From assembly GCF_018129685.1 (NCBI RefSeq), contig NZ_JAFCLG010000007.1, forward strand, positions 248,001 to 312,000: 64,000 nt of DNA, in the 5' to 3' direction. The notes below the pieces were generated by a model. It ran no database searches and was not told the DNA's origin. It saw only the letters and a list, made by a program, of their open reading frames with translations. This document shows positions 18,875-27,343 of this stretch, piece by piece. The DNA is from Bradyrhizobium manausense (GTDB lineage: Bacteria; Pseudomonadota; Alphaproteobacteria; Rhizobiales; Xanthobacteraceae). The position numbers were made by a program, and so were the translations under genes. How positions within the stretch are numbered: position 1 is the first letter of the stretch; the number at the start of each line of letters is the position of its first letter.

Positions 18875-19931
18875 CACGCTACGCTCCTCGACCTTCCGCC
18901 TGGCGCTGATCGCAATTGCGGTCTTCGGCGTGGTCGTCGCGGCGATCCTGGCCTACGTCTATTTCGGCACGCTGGCCTATGTGCGAAGCCGGGTCGGCGA
19001 TGTCGGTGATCCCCAAGGCTTCATCGCGATGCTCGAGCTCGCGATGATCGCAGTCGCCGTGCTGCTGGTCGTGTTGTCGGGCGTCGCCGCAGTGCTGGTG
19101 ACCCGGCGCACGGTCGGGCGCATCGAGGAGATCAACGCCACCAGCCGCGCGATCATGTTGTCCGGCCTCGACCGGCGCATTCCCCTGCGCGGCAGCCATG
19201 ACGAGTGGGACCGCGTCGCCGAAAACCTCAACCAGATGCTCGATCGGATCGAGACGCTGATGGGCGAGGTCAAGCAGGTCAGCGACAACGTCGCCCACGA
19301 TCTGCGCACGCCGTTGACGCGCATGCGAGGCCGGCTGGAAAAGGCCTATCATGCGCCGCGCAACAGCGACGCCGACTCCGGCCTGATTGGCGATACCATC
19401 GCCGACCTCGATGCCGTGCTCGGAATGTTCGCCTCGATCACGCGGATATCGGAGATCGAGACCCGCGCCCGCCGCAGCGCGTTTCGCCCGCTCAACCTTG
19501 CCGAGATCGCCGGTGAGGTCGTCGAGCTCTACGACGCCGCCGCCGAACAGGTCACGACGCGCCTGAGCCTCGATGGCGACCGCGAGGTCGCGGTCACGGG
19601 CGACCGCGACCTGCTGTTCGACGCCATCGCCAATCTCGTGGACAACGCCATCAAGCATGGCCGCCCGGGCGGGAAGGTGATCGTGAGCTGCCGTAATGCC
19701 GGTAACGGCGCGACGATCGCCATCGCCGATGACGGTCCAGGCATTGCCGCCGAGCAGCGCGATCAGGTGTTCAAGCGCTTCTACCGGCTCGAGCAGAGCC
19801 GCTACACACCGGGCAACGGCCTCGGCCTGAGCCTCGTCGCTGCAGTGTCACGCCTCCATGGCGCCGAGATCGCGCTGCATGACAACGCGCCGGGACTGAC
19901 GGTCCAGCTCAGCTTCAGCAGCGCGCTATAG
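18861..19931 (+). CDS. HAMP-domain sensor histidine kinase
   Basis: The 356-residue kinase starts at GTG 18861 inside the regulator gene. Two membrane helices (about 13-37 and 54-77) flank a very short periplasmic loop, so it probably senses within the membrane or through the loop. A HAMP domain follows, then the phospho-acceptor His near 146 in VAHDLRTPLTRMRGRLE. The ATPase has the N box LVDNAIKHG, G1 IADDGPGI and G2 GNGLGLSL. The stop codon overlaps by 6 bp the stop of the convergent LuxR-type gene. Confidence 0.94.
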   Translation: MLLVNTLRSSTFRLALIAIAVFGVVVAAILAYVYFGTLAYVRSRVGDVGDPQGFIAMLELAMIAVAVLLVVLSGVAAVLVTRRTVGRIEEINATSRAIMLSGLDRRIPLRGSHDEWDRVAENLNQMLDRIETLMGEVKQVSDNVAHDLRTPLTRMRGRLEKAYHAPRNSDADSGLIGDTIADLDAVLGMFASITRISEIETRARRSAFRPLNLAEIAGEVVELYDAAAEQVTTRLSLDGDREVAVTGDRDLLFDAIANLVDNAIKHGRPGGKVIVSCRNAGNGATIAIADDGPGIAAEQRDQVFKRFYRLEQSRYTPGNGLGLSLVAAVSRLHGAEIALHDNAPGLTVQLSFSSAL

Positions 19932-20297
19932 CTCGATCACGCCGCGGCGCGCCGCATGTGCCACCGCATCGGTACGGCCGGTGGCGTCGAGCTTGTCGAG
20001 CAGGGAGCCGACATGGAATTTCACCGTGTGCACGGAGATGTTGAGCTGCCGCGCGATCATCTTGTTGGAGGCGCCCTCCGCCATCAGCGCCAACACGTCG
20101 AGCTCGCGCTGCGTCAGCGCAATGTCCTCCGGCATGACGCGCGGATCGCGCGCGACGATCGTCGCATTGGCCGTCTCGCCGGGCGCGGCAAGGCGAAGCC
20201 CCGCGACATTGCCGAGCAATGTCGCGAGGCGGTCGGCCAGTGCGGGATCATCGATCTCCAGCGACAGCACGACGTCAGGCGTGTTGCCCGCGCTCAC
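19926..20297 (-). CDS. short LuxR/NarL-type HTH regulator
   Basis: The 123-residue protein has a C-terminal LuxR HTH (about 58-118: ALTQRELDVLALMAEGASNK and HTVKFHVGSLLDKLDA). The N-terminal 50 residues (VVLSLEIDDPALADRLATLL...) look like the first part of a receiver or similar fold but are too short for one and lack a phospho-acceptor Asp. The GTG start at 20297 overlaps the TGA of the upstream protease-like gene (GTGA), so the pair is translationally coupled. I infer it is controlled by its upstream partner rather than by phosphorylation. Confidence 0.88.
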   Translation of the reverse strand: MSAGNTPDVVLSLEIDDPALADRLATLLGNVAGLRLAAPGETANATIVARDPRVMPEDIALTQRELDVLALMAEGASNKMIARQLNISVHTVKFHVGSLLDKLDATGRTDAVAHAARRGVIEL

Positions 20298-21160
20298 GCC
20301 TCCGGCCTCTCGCCGATCGTGACCCTGAAGCTCGCCGGCTCGCCGCCGCGGCGGACCGCGACATCGACCACCCGGCCGACGCTGGCAGGTCCCAGCGTTC
20401 GCAAGAGCGCGCGCACGCCGGACAGCTTCTGGTCGTTGACCGCAACGATGACGTCGCCCTGGCGGATGCCCGCCGCCGCCGCGGGGCCGGCCTTGTCGAC
20501 ATTCATCACCATGGCGCCGATGCCGTCGTCGAGCCGCAATGGTTGCAGTCCGAGCCCGAGATATCCGCGTGCGATCCGGCCACGGGTCTCGAGCTGCGCC
20601 GCGACGCGCTCGATCGTCGCCGTCGGGATCACCAGCACGCGCCGTGGTCCGAGCACGGCCATGCCGAAAGCTTCGCCCGAAGCATCGACGGCAAGGCCGC
20701 CCTCCTGGCTCGGACGCAGGCGAACATCGAGCTCGATCCGCGCGTCGATTTCGCCGCCGCGCAGGCTGCGCCAACCCGTGCCGGAGACCGATACCATCCC
20801 GAGCGCCGCGCTCGGCGCATCGCGATTGGTCGCGACCACGACCGACAGAGCGCCGAGGGCAGGGACCGTCGAGGCCAGCTTGACCGGGGCGATGGTCGTG
20901 TCGGTGCGTAGCAGCGCGATGTCGGTGGTGTGATCGCGGCCGACAATCGTGGCAGCGACGGTGCTGCCGTCGGAAAGGACGATCCGAACGTCGCCCACGT
21001 CCGCCAGTGCTTCGTCGTCGGTGACGATCAGGCCGGGCTTCCAGACGAAGCCGGTGGAGCGGGAGCGATCCGAATGCACTGACACGATGGACGGCGCGGT
21101 ACGCGCAACAACATCCGCGAGCACTGATGAAAGCGAGGCGAGAGGGGTGAAGTCGGTCAT
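20294..21160 (-). CDS. HtrA-like protein with degenerate protease site and PDZ domain
   Basis: The 288-residue protein aligns with HtrA/DegP (S1C) peptidases: trypsin-like domain 20-185, PDZ domain about 195-285 (GYLGLGLQPL...AAAAGIRQGDVIVAVNDQKL). The catalytic His region, normally NHHV, reads TDDEAL (47-52). The Asp is kept (TTDIALL, Asp80). The Ser loop, normally GNSGGP, reads SQEGGL (151-156). His and Ser are therefore both missing and it should be inactive as a serine protease. No signal peptide is visible, unlike classic HtrA proteins. AAGGAG lies 7 bases before ATG 21160. It forms an operon with the LuxR-type gene, 4-bp overlap. Confidence 0.88.
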   Translation of the reverse strand: MTDFTPLASLSSVLADVVARTAPSIVSVHSDRSRSTGFVWKPGLIVTDDEALADVGDVRIVLSDGSTVAATIVGRDHTTDIALLRTDTTIAPVKLASTVPALGALSVVVATNRDAPSAALGMVSVSGTGWRSLRGGEIDARIELDVRLRPSQEGGLAVDASGEAFGMAVLGPRRVLVIPTATIERVAAQLETRGRIARGYLGLGLQPLRLDDGIGAMVMNVDKAGPAAAAGIRQGDVIVAVNDQKLSGVRALLRTLGPASVGRVVDVAVRRGGEPASFRVTIGERPEA

Positions 21161-21341
21161 GGAAGGCTCCTTAAGCTGTCCACAATCTGGGATGTCCCGA
21201 TCCATTGCGAAACTGGCCGGGTGGCCAGTCCGTCCCGAGCCAGGGCCGACGAACATGTGATTGGGAGCCCCTCACGGGAACGTGTAGCAATCGTCCCATT
21301 GCCCCTGACGGCCTCAACCGATTTCCAGCGAGCCCTCTCCG

Positions 21342-22304
21342 ATGACCATCGACCTCACCCGCCGTACCCTGCTTCAACTCGCCGGCGCCAGCTCGCTTGC
21401 GATGGCTGCGGCCGGCGCTGCGCGCGCCGAAGGTCATCCGCAAGGCGGGCCGACCTACGCGAGCCGCACGCCGATGCGGGTCGGCATGGTGACATTGCGG
21501 GTGAAGAATCTCGACAAGGTGGCGGATTACTACCGCGACGTGATCGGGCTCACCGTGATGGAGCGTTCAGGCTCCGCCGCCAGGCTCGGCACGGCCGGTA
21601 TCACGCTGCTGGTGCTGGAAGCCCGTCCCGACGCCGCAATCGAGCCGCGCAATGCCGCGGGCCTCTACCACACCGCCTTCCTCATGCCGACGCGCAAGGA
21701 CCTCGCGCGCTGGCTGGTCCATGCCGCCTCGCACCGCGTGCCGCTATCGGGCTTCGCCGATCACCTCGTCAGCGAGTCCGTCTATCTCGACGATCCCGAA
21801 GGCAACGGCATCGAGGTCTATGCCGATCGCGATCCCTCGCAATGGCAGTGGAGCGAGGGCAGCGTGAAGATGGCGACCGACGAGCTCAACATTCCCGATC
21901 TGCTGTCGCTGACCAACACGCGCGTCAGCGACTATGCTAAGGCGCCGGATGGTCTGCGCGTCGGCCACATGCATCTGCGCGTCGGCGATCTCGCCCAGGC
22001 GCAGAGCTTTTACCAGGGCACGGTGGGCCTCGACCCGACCCGCAGCCGTGGCGGCGCGGCATTCCTGTCGTCGGGCCGCTACCACCACCATCTCGGCATC
22101 AACGTCTGGCAGAGCCAGGGTGCCGGCCCGCGCGACGACACGACGACGGGGCTCGCCTGGTTCTCGCTGGTGACGGACAAGCCGGAGATCCTCGCCGCGC
22201 AGGAAGAGCGCCTGCGCAACGGCGGTGTGAAGGTCGCGCAGCTGCCTGACGGCCTTGAGGCGGTCGATCCCTGGGGCACGCGGGTGCGCCTGCTCAAGCT
22301 GTGA
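21342..22304 (+). CDS. Tat-exported VOC (glyoxalase/extradiol dioxygenase fold) protein
   Basis: The 320-residue protein begins MTIDLTRRTLLQLAGASSLA, a twin-arginine signal ending near ARAEG. Two VOC modules follow, about 45-170 (RVGMVTLRVKNLDKVADYYR) and 200-318 (RVGHMHLRVGDLAQAQSFYQ), resembling catechol-2,3-dioxygenase/CatE-type proteins. The second module keeps His in GHMHLRV and YHHHLGIN and the first has the Glu of GNGIEVY, so a metal site is possible. Export through Tat fits a cofactor bound in the cytoplasm. The substrate is unknown. Confidence 0.85.
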   Translation: MTIDLTRRTLLQLAGASSLAMAAAGAARAEGHPQGGPTYASRTPMRVGMVTLRVKNLDKVADYYRDVIGLTVMERSGSAARLGTAGITLLVLEARPDAAIEPRNAAGLYHTAFLMPTRKDLARWLVHAASHRVPLSGFADHLVSESVYLDDPEGNGIEVYADRDPSQWQWSEGSVKMATDELNIPDLLSLTNTRVSDYAKAPDGLRVGHMHLRVGDLAQAQSFYQGTVGLDPTRSRGGAAFLSSGRYHHHLGINVWQSQGAGPRDDTTTGLAWFSLVTDKPEILAAQEERLRNGGVKVAQLPDGLEAVDPWGTRVRLLKL

Positions 22305-22346
22305 GCCGCTCGCGCGAACGGCTCACAGCTCAAGCGTGATCCACGA

Positions 22347-22622
22347 TCAGCCGCGTGCCACCGGGTTGATCGACACGTCGGCGCCGGCGTGCTTCTGCGC
22401 GGCCTGGAAACCGGCCGTGATGCCTTGCTCGACTGATTTGCGCACATGCTCGTCGGTGATCTGCTTCGCCACATTGGACACCGCCGCCAGGATCATCGCA
22501 TCCTGGAACAGAGCCGGGTAGTTGACCGGCCCGGGGCCGGGCTTGCCCCAGTGGACCGGGACCTGGAAGATCGGCAGGAAGAAGCAATGCCGGGCGCCAC
22601 CGTAATTGATGCAGATTTCCAT
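22347..22622 (-). CDS. conserved hypothetical protein (91 aa)
   Basis: I do not recognise a family. The 91-residue product begins MEICINYGGARHCFFLPIFQ, has a Pro/Gly-rich segment (VPVHWGKPGPGPVNYP) and a helical half (DAMILAAVSNVAKQITDEHVRKSVEQ). There is no signal peptide. CAAGGAG about 7 bases before ATG 22622 supports translation. It is convergent with the VOC gene. Confidence 0.65.
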   Translation of the reverse strand: MEICINYGGARHCFFLPIFQVPVHWGKPGPGPVNYPALFQDAMILAAVSNVAKQITDEHVRKSVEQGITAGFQAAQKHAGADVSINPVARG

Positions 22623-22698
22623 GGCTTGACTCCTTGTTATGGGATCGCTGCGCGTGTTGTCCGCAGCGATCGCGACGCTAGACCCGCGCCGCAGAGCG

Positions 22699-22720
22699 CG
22701 GTGTGAAGCCGTTCACACCG
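22699..22720. promoter_or_regulatory. inverted repeat upstream of the 91-aa gene
   Basis: CGGTGTGAA and TTCACACCG form a perfect 9-bp dyad around GCCG, about 77 bp upstream of ATG 22622. The position suits a regulator-binding site or a 5'-leader hairpin. No regulator gene is adjacent to link it to. Confidence 0.3.
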
Positions 22721-22807
22721 AAAGGATGTATAAGGACGCGTCAAGTATTATTGATTGTGAGCGCGTCAGTGCGTCTGACGTTCGCGGCCGTCATCCCCGA
22801 GCAACGA

Positions 22808-23677
22808 TCAATGCCAGAGCCGCGGTCTCGTTGCCGTGCCGATGAAATTGTCCCACCGGTACGAATAGCCGACGCCGACGATGTAGTTTGGTGAATTCCG
22901 GTTGAGGCCGAAGGCGAGGTGAAAGTCGAGTTGCTCGGTGCGGTTTAGGAGATAGCCGCCGCCGACATTGAGCAGCGCCGTGCCGGCGCCGCGCGACGGC
23001 GTGTCGCTGACATATTCGGCGAACAGCGCCAGCTTCTCGCTGACCTTCCGCTCGATCACGAAGGTCGCTTCGGTGGTCTGGTGGCTGGCGAGGTCCGATG
23101 GCCGGAAGAAGCTCGTGAACATGCCGCTGATGCCCCAGCCGCCACCGAATTCGTATGACCAGGGGAATTGCAGATAGGGCTGATAGCCTGTGCCTGATAT
23201 CGCTTGCGTGCCGGTCGGCAGGCCGACGCCTGTCACCACCGAAAGGTTCGCAGGTTCAGGCAGTCCGCCGACCTGCCATTTCACGCCGGGGGTGACATTG
23301 GTGAAACCGGTGTCGACTGTCCCGGTCAGCCGTCCGACATAGCTCGGTACGTCGACCAGCACTTCGAGGCAGGGCGCAACGCCGAAGCGGAGACGGCTGT
23401 TGCTGCCGTCAAATCCCTTGCCGGTGCCTTGGCCAGAGGTGTTGAGGCCGTTCTCGATCTGGATGCTGCCATCAGGCACCACCAGGCTCGAATTGGTCAC
23501 GTCAGGACGATCGGTTGCGATCTCCGATTGCGGCGAGGGGCATTCACCGGCTCGGGCCACGCCCTTGCACAGCACGGCGGCAAGAAAGCCGACGCAACAC
23601 ACCAAAACCCGCCAATGCCGCAGGACAATTCCCAAAACCACAGATACGCTCTTCGAAAGCAGTTCGCTTGCTGGCAA
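22808..23677 (-). CDS. outer-membrane transporter-like protein (phenol MetA-pathway family)
   Basis: The 289-residue protein has an N-terminal hydrophobic signal (VLVCCVGFLAAVLCKGVARAG) followed by ATDRPDVTNSSLVVPDGSIQ, the hallmark opening of the MetA-pathway-of-phenol-degradation family, thought to be a beta-barrel outer-membrane protein. Alternating aromatic/polar strands continue to the C-terminus. The likely start is TTG 23677, 5 bases after GAGG; the next internal candidates would shorten the signal peptide. The role is presumably uptake or secretion, with unknown substrate. It is divergent from the aldolase gene. Confidence 0.75.
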   Translation of the reverse strand: MPASELLSKSVSVVLGIVLRHWRVLVCCVGFLAAVLCKGVARAGECPSPQSEIATDRPDVTNSSLVVPDGSIQIENGLNTSGQGTGKGFDGSNSRLRFGVAPCLEVLVDVPSYVGRLTGTVDTGFTNVTPGVKWQVGGLPEPANLSVVTGVGLPTGTQAISGTGYQPYLQFPWSYEFGGGWGISGMFTSFFRPSDLASHQTTEATFVIERKVSEKLALFAEYVSDTPSRGAGTALLNVGGGYLLNRTEQLDFHLAFGLNRNSPNYIVGVGYSYRWDNFIGTATRPRLWH

Positions 23678-23753
23678 TAGGACCTCATGTTAGCACGCGA
23701 TGGATCGCGCGCCTGCCGACCAAGACTCGCTTCCCCCGGAATTTATTCCCGCT

Positions 23754-24629
23754 ATGACCGAATTTCGTGGCGTCTTCCCCTATCTCGTCTCGCCCGTCGG
23801 CGCAGACGGCTCAGTGCGGACCGACGTGCTCGCAAAGCTCTGCGACGATCTGATCGGCGCGGGCGTGCACGGGCTGACGCCGCTCGGCTCGACCGGCGAG
23901 TTCGCCTATCTCGATGGCGCGCAGCGCATGGCGGTCGTGCAGGCCACGATCGAAGCTGCGAAAGGTCGCGTACCCGTTGTTGCGGGCGTCGCGTCGACCT
24001 CGACGGCCGATGCCGTGGCGCAGGCTCAGGCCTATCAGAAGCTCGGCGCCGACGGCATTCTGGCGATCCTCGAGGCATATTTTCCGCTCGCCGATGCCCA
24101 GATCGAATCCTATTTCCGCAGCATCGCGGATGCCGTGGATATTCCGGTCGTCCTCTACACCAATCCGCAATTCCAGCGCTCCGACCTCACCCTCGACGTC
24201 ATCGCGCGGCTCGCCGAGCATCCGCGCATCGGCTATATCAAGGACGCCTCGACCAACACCGGCCGGTTGCTGTCGATCATGAACCGGTGCGGCGATTCCT
24301 TGCGCGTATTCTCGGCCTCCGCCCATATCCCGGCCGCGGTGATGCTGATCGGCGGCCTCGGGTGGATGGCGGGTCCGGCCTGTATCATCCCGCGCCAGAG
24401 CGTTAAGCTCTATGACCTTTGCCAGGCCGGCCGCTGGGACGAGGCTATGGCGCTCCAGCGCAGGCTGTGGCGCATCAACGAGGCCTTCGCCCGCTTCAAT
24501 CTTGCGGCCTGCATCAAGGCCGGCCTTTCGATCCAGGGCTATGATGTCGGCGATCCCGTCCCACCGCAGGCCGCACTGTCAGCCGATGCGCGCAAGGTCG
24601 TGGAAGCGGCGCTGCGCGAGCTTGAGTGA
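23754..24629 (+). CDS. dihydrodipicolinate synthase / N-acetylneuraminate lyase family aldolase
   Basis: The 291-residue protein is a class I pyruvate-type aldolase: GLTPLGSTGEFAYL, the catalytic Tyr of VVLYTNPQF and the Schiff-base Lys of RIGYIKDAST are all present. The family includes DapA, sialic-acid lyase, KDG aldolase and hydratase-aldolases. The Arg typical of true DapA at the carboxylate site is not evident, so I infer a catabolic aldolase rather than lysine biosynthesis. ATG 23754 gives the normal N-terminus MTEFRGVFPYLVSPV. Confidence 0.88.
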   Translation: MTEFRGVFPYLVSPVGADGSVRTDVLAKLCDDLIGAGVHGLTPLGSTGEFAYLDGAQRMAVVQATIEAAKGRVPVVAGVASTSTADAVAQAQAYQKLGADGILAILEAYFPLADAQIESYFRSIADAVDIPVVLYTNPQFQRSDLTLDVIARLAEHPRIGYIKDASTNTGRLLSIMNRCGDSLRVFSASAHIPAAVMLIGGLGWMAGPACIIPRQSVKLYDLCQAGRWDEAMALQRRLWRINEAFARFNLAACIKAGLSIQGYDVGDPVPPQAALSADARKVVEAALRELE

Positions 24630-24631
24630 TC

Positions 24632-24709
24632 GTCATTCCGGGGCGATGCGCAGCATCGAACCCGGAATCTCGAGATTCCGGGTTCGTCCTTCGGGCGCCC
24701 CGGAATGAC
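24632..24709. repeat. palindromic intergenic element with nested perfect palindrome
   Basis: The ends GTCATTCCGGGG and CCCCGGAATGAC are perfect inverted copies. Inside, 24658-24685 is a perfect 28-bp palindrome (arm GAACCCGGAATCTC). It starts 3 bases after the aldolase stop and may also end its transcript. It belongs to the same general style of intergenic repeats as the others here, but is a separate sequence family. Confidence 0.85.
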
Positions 24710-24827
24710 AATGATCTTTGCGGCATGACGAATCCGTGGGTTCGACGCCCAAAACCGCGGCTGGTCTCGCATGGCTCGATCCGCTAAAAGGCTGCCGCGT
24801 TTTAAGAGACTCTGAGGACCCAGCGGA

Positions 24828-27152
24828 ATGAATATTCTTCCCGGCAATTTGCGTTTCGGAGCGGGCCAGCCCGTCAAGCGTTTGGAAGACCAGCGGCTGC
24901 TCACCGGGAAGGGGCAATTCATCGACGACAAGCCTGAGGACGGCGCGCTGTGGCTGCACGTGCTGCGTTCGCCGCATGCGCATGCGAAGATCGTTTCGGT
25001 CGACACCAGCGCAGCCGCGTCGATGCCCGGCGTCACCGCGATCTACACCGGCGCCGACCTGATCAAGGACGACGTCGGCGCCATCCCGACGCTGAGCATC
25101 TTCAAGCGCCCCGACGGCAAGCCCATGACCGTGCCGCCGCGGCGGCTGCTCGCCCATGAGGTCGTGCGCTACACCGGCGAGGCGGTGGCGGCGGTGGTGG
25201 CTTCATCGCGTGCAGAGGCTATCGGCGCGGCTGAGGCGATCGTGGTGGAGTATGACGTGCAGCCCGCCGTGGTCGATCCCGTCGAGGCGGTGAAGCCCGG
25301 CGCGCCAGTGGTGTGGCCGGACGCGCCCGACAACATTGTCGGCGCGATGAGCTATGGCGATGCCGCCAAGGTGGACGAAGCCTTCGCCAAGGCCGCGCAC
25401 ACGGTCGAACTCGATCTCGTCAGCCAGCGCCTGGTGCCCTCGGCGATGGAGCCGCGTTCGACCATCGCCGAGATCGACAAGAAGACCGGGCGCCTCTTGT
25501 TGCATGTGCAATCGCAGACCCCGGCCTCGACCCGCGACGTGCTGGCGGAGGCCGTGCTCAAGCGTCCCAAGGACAGCGTGCGTGTGCTGGTCGGCGATAT
25601 CGGCGGCGGCTTTGGCCAGAAGACCAACCTCTATCCGGAAGACGGCATCGTCGCCTATGCCGCGACCAAGCTGAACAGGAAGATCCGCTGGCGCGGCGAT
25701 CGGACGGACGAATTCGTCGGCGGCACCCATGGTCGCGATCTGACCTCGACCGCGTCCTTCGCGCTCGACGAGAAGGGCAAGGTGCTGGCCTATCGCGTCA
25801 AGTCGATCGGCTGCACGGGTGCGTATTCCTCGGGGGCGGCCAATATCATCCCGCTGGTGCTCGGGCCGTTCGTGCAGACCGGCGTCTACGACCTGCCGCT
25901 GGTGCATTTCGAGGTGAAGTCGGTGATGACCCATACCGCACCGGTCGGTGCCTATCGCGGCGCGGGCCGTCCCGAAGCGGTCTTCATCGTCGAGCGTCTG
26001 TTCGACGCCGCCGCGCGAAAAATTGGCATGGACCCGCGCGCGATCCGCAAGGCCAACTACATCAAGCCGGCGCAGCTGCCCTACACCAATGCGGTGGGAC
26101 AAGTCTATGATTCCGGCGCCTTCGCGCACATGCTCGATCGCGCGGTCAAACTGGCCGACTGGGACGGCTTTGCCGCGCGCAAGAAGGCGGCGAAGAAGAA
26201 GGGCCTGCTGTACGGCCGTGGCCTCACCTCCTACATCGAATGGACCGGCGGCCGCGCCCACACCGAGAAGGTCAGCCTGCATGCGACCGCGCAGGGCCGC
26301 GTCGTGCTGCATTCCGGCACCATGGCGATGGGGCAGGGTCTGCAGACCACCTACACGCAGATGATTTCCGACACGCTTGGCATTCCCATGGACAAGATCG
26401 ACGTCGTGCAAGGCGACACGGATCTCGCCATGGGCTTTGGCAGCGTCGGCTCGCGCTCGCTGTTCGTCGGCGGCACTGCGGTCGCGGTCTCCTCCAACGA
26501 CCTGATCCAGAAGGCGCGCGAAAAGGCGGCGAATGTGCTGGAGACCTCGGTCGAGGACATCGAGTACGAGGGCGGCATGCTGACTGTCGTCGGCACCGAC
26601 CGTCGCATCAGTCTGTTCGATATTGCCGAGAAGGAGACCGGCGCAAAACTCAGCGTCGATTCCGAAGGCGAGGTCGATGGCCCGAGCTGGCCGAACGGCA
26701 CGCATATCTGCGAGGTCGAGATTGATCCGGAGACCGGCGTGTCCAAGGTCGTGCGCTACACGACGGTCGACGACGTCGGCGTGGCCGTGAATCCGATGTT
26801 GGTGACCGGCCAGATCCATGGCGGCGTCGCGCAAGGCATCGGACAGGCGCTGTACGAGGGCGTGTCGTATGATGCCGACGGCCAGCTGCTCACTGCGAGC
26901 TATCAGGACTACTGCATTCCGCGCGCCGACGACGTGCCGCCGATCGTGGTGACGCTGGACGATTCCGCGCCGTGCCGCACCAATCCGCTGGGCGCCAAGG
27001 GCTGCGGCGAGTCCGGCGCCATCGGCGGCCCGCCCTGCGTCACCAACGGCGTGATGGATGCACTCGCCGAACTCGGCATCACCCAGCTGAATACGCCCCT
27101 GACGCCGCAGAAGATCTGGAAGGCGATCAGGGACGCGAAGGTGGGAGTGTAA
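24828..27152 (+). CDS. xanthine dehydrogenase-family molybdopterin-binding subunit
   Basis: The 774-residue protein is the large, molybdenum-cofactor subunit of the aldehyde oxidase/CO dehydrogenase/xanthine dehydrogenase family: an N-terminal a/b hammerhead domain (RLEDQRLLTGKGQFIDD), GDIGGGFGQK, VGAYRGAGRPEA, MGQGLQTTYTQM and the C-terminal catalytic Glu segment KGCGESGAIGGPP. The AYRGAGR loop differs from the AYxCSFR loop of true CO dehydrogenase, so it is a form II-like or other hydroxylase. The FAD and [2Fe-2S] subunits that normally accompany it are not next to it. GAGG precedes ATG 24828. Confidence 0.92.
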   Translation: MNILPGNLRFGAGQPVKRLEDQRLLTGKGQFIDDKPEDGALWLHVLRSPHAHAKIVSVDTSAAASMPGVTAIYTGADLIKDDVGAIPTLSIFKRPDGKPMTVPPRRLLAHEVVRYTGEAVAAVVASSRAEAIGAAEAIVVEYDVQPAVVDPVEAVKPGAPVVWPDAPDNIVGAMSYGDAAKVDEAFAKAAHTVELDLVSQRLVPSAMEPRSTIAEIDKKTGRLLLHVQSQTPASTRDVLAEAVLKRPKDSVRVLVGDIGGGFGQKTNLYPEDGIVAYAATKLNRKIRWRGDRTDEFVGGTHGRDLTSTASFALDEKGKVLAYRVKSIGCTGAYSSGAANIIPLVLGPFVQTGVYDLPLVHFEVKSVMTHTAPVGAYRGAGRPEAVFIVERLFDAAARKIGMDPRAIRKANYIKPAQLPYTNAVGQVYDSGAFAHMLDRAVKLADWDGFAARKKAAKKKGLLYGRGLTSYIEWTGGRAHTEKVSLHATAQGRVVLHSGTMAMGQGLQTTYTQMISDTLGIPMDKIDVVQGDTDLAMGFGSVGSRSLFVGGTAVAVSSNDLIQKAREKAANVLETSVEDIEYEGGMLTVVGTDRRISLFDIAEKETGAKLSVDSEGEVDGPSWPNGTHICEVEIDPETGVSKVVRYTTVDDVGVAVNPMLVTGQIHGGVAQGIGQALYEGVSYDADGQLLTASYQDYCIPRADDVPPIVVTLDDSAPCRTNPLGAKGCGESGAIGGPPCVTNGVMDALAELGITQLNTPLTPQKIWKAIRDAKVGV

Positions 27153-27195
27153 GCGCAGCTCGTTGTACGCTCGCCGTCGCGCCCCATACTCAACG

Positions 27196-27315
27196 GTCGT
27201 CCCGGCGAAGGCCGGGATCCATAACCACCGAGTCCGTTTTGGCGAAGATTGGTGGTGAACAGCTTCGCGCCACACTCCCTCTCCGGCGTATGGGTCCGGC
27301 CTGCGCCGGGACGAC
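27196..27315. repeat. intergenic palindromic element, family B copy 1
   Basis: The element has 12-bp perfect inverted ends GTCGTCCCGGCG / CGCCGGGACGAC and the internal motif GGGATCCATAACCACCG. It is closely related to copies at 36929-37050 and 52612-52732. It separates two convergent genes. Confidence 0.88.
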
Positions 27316-27343
27316 AGGGGTGTGTGTGGCACCGCTGCGCGTC

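Noticed and set aside
20298..20774. N-terminal extension of the LuxR-type gene to 20774
   Set aside because: The extension is Arg/Gly-rich, lies in the PDZ gene in another frame, and the GTG at 20297 fits a coupled start.
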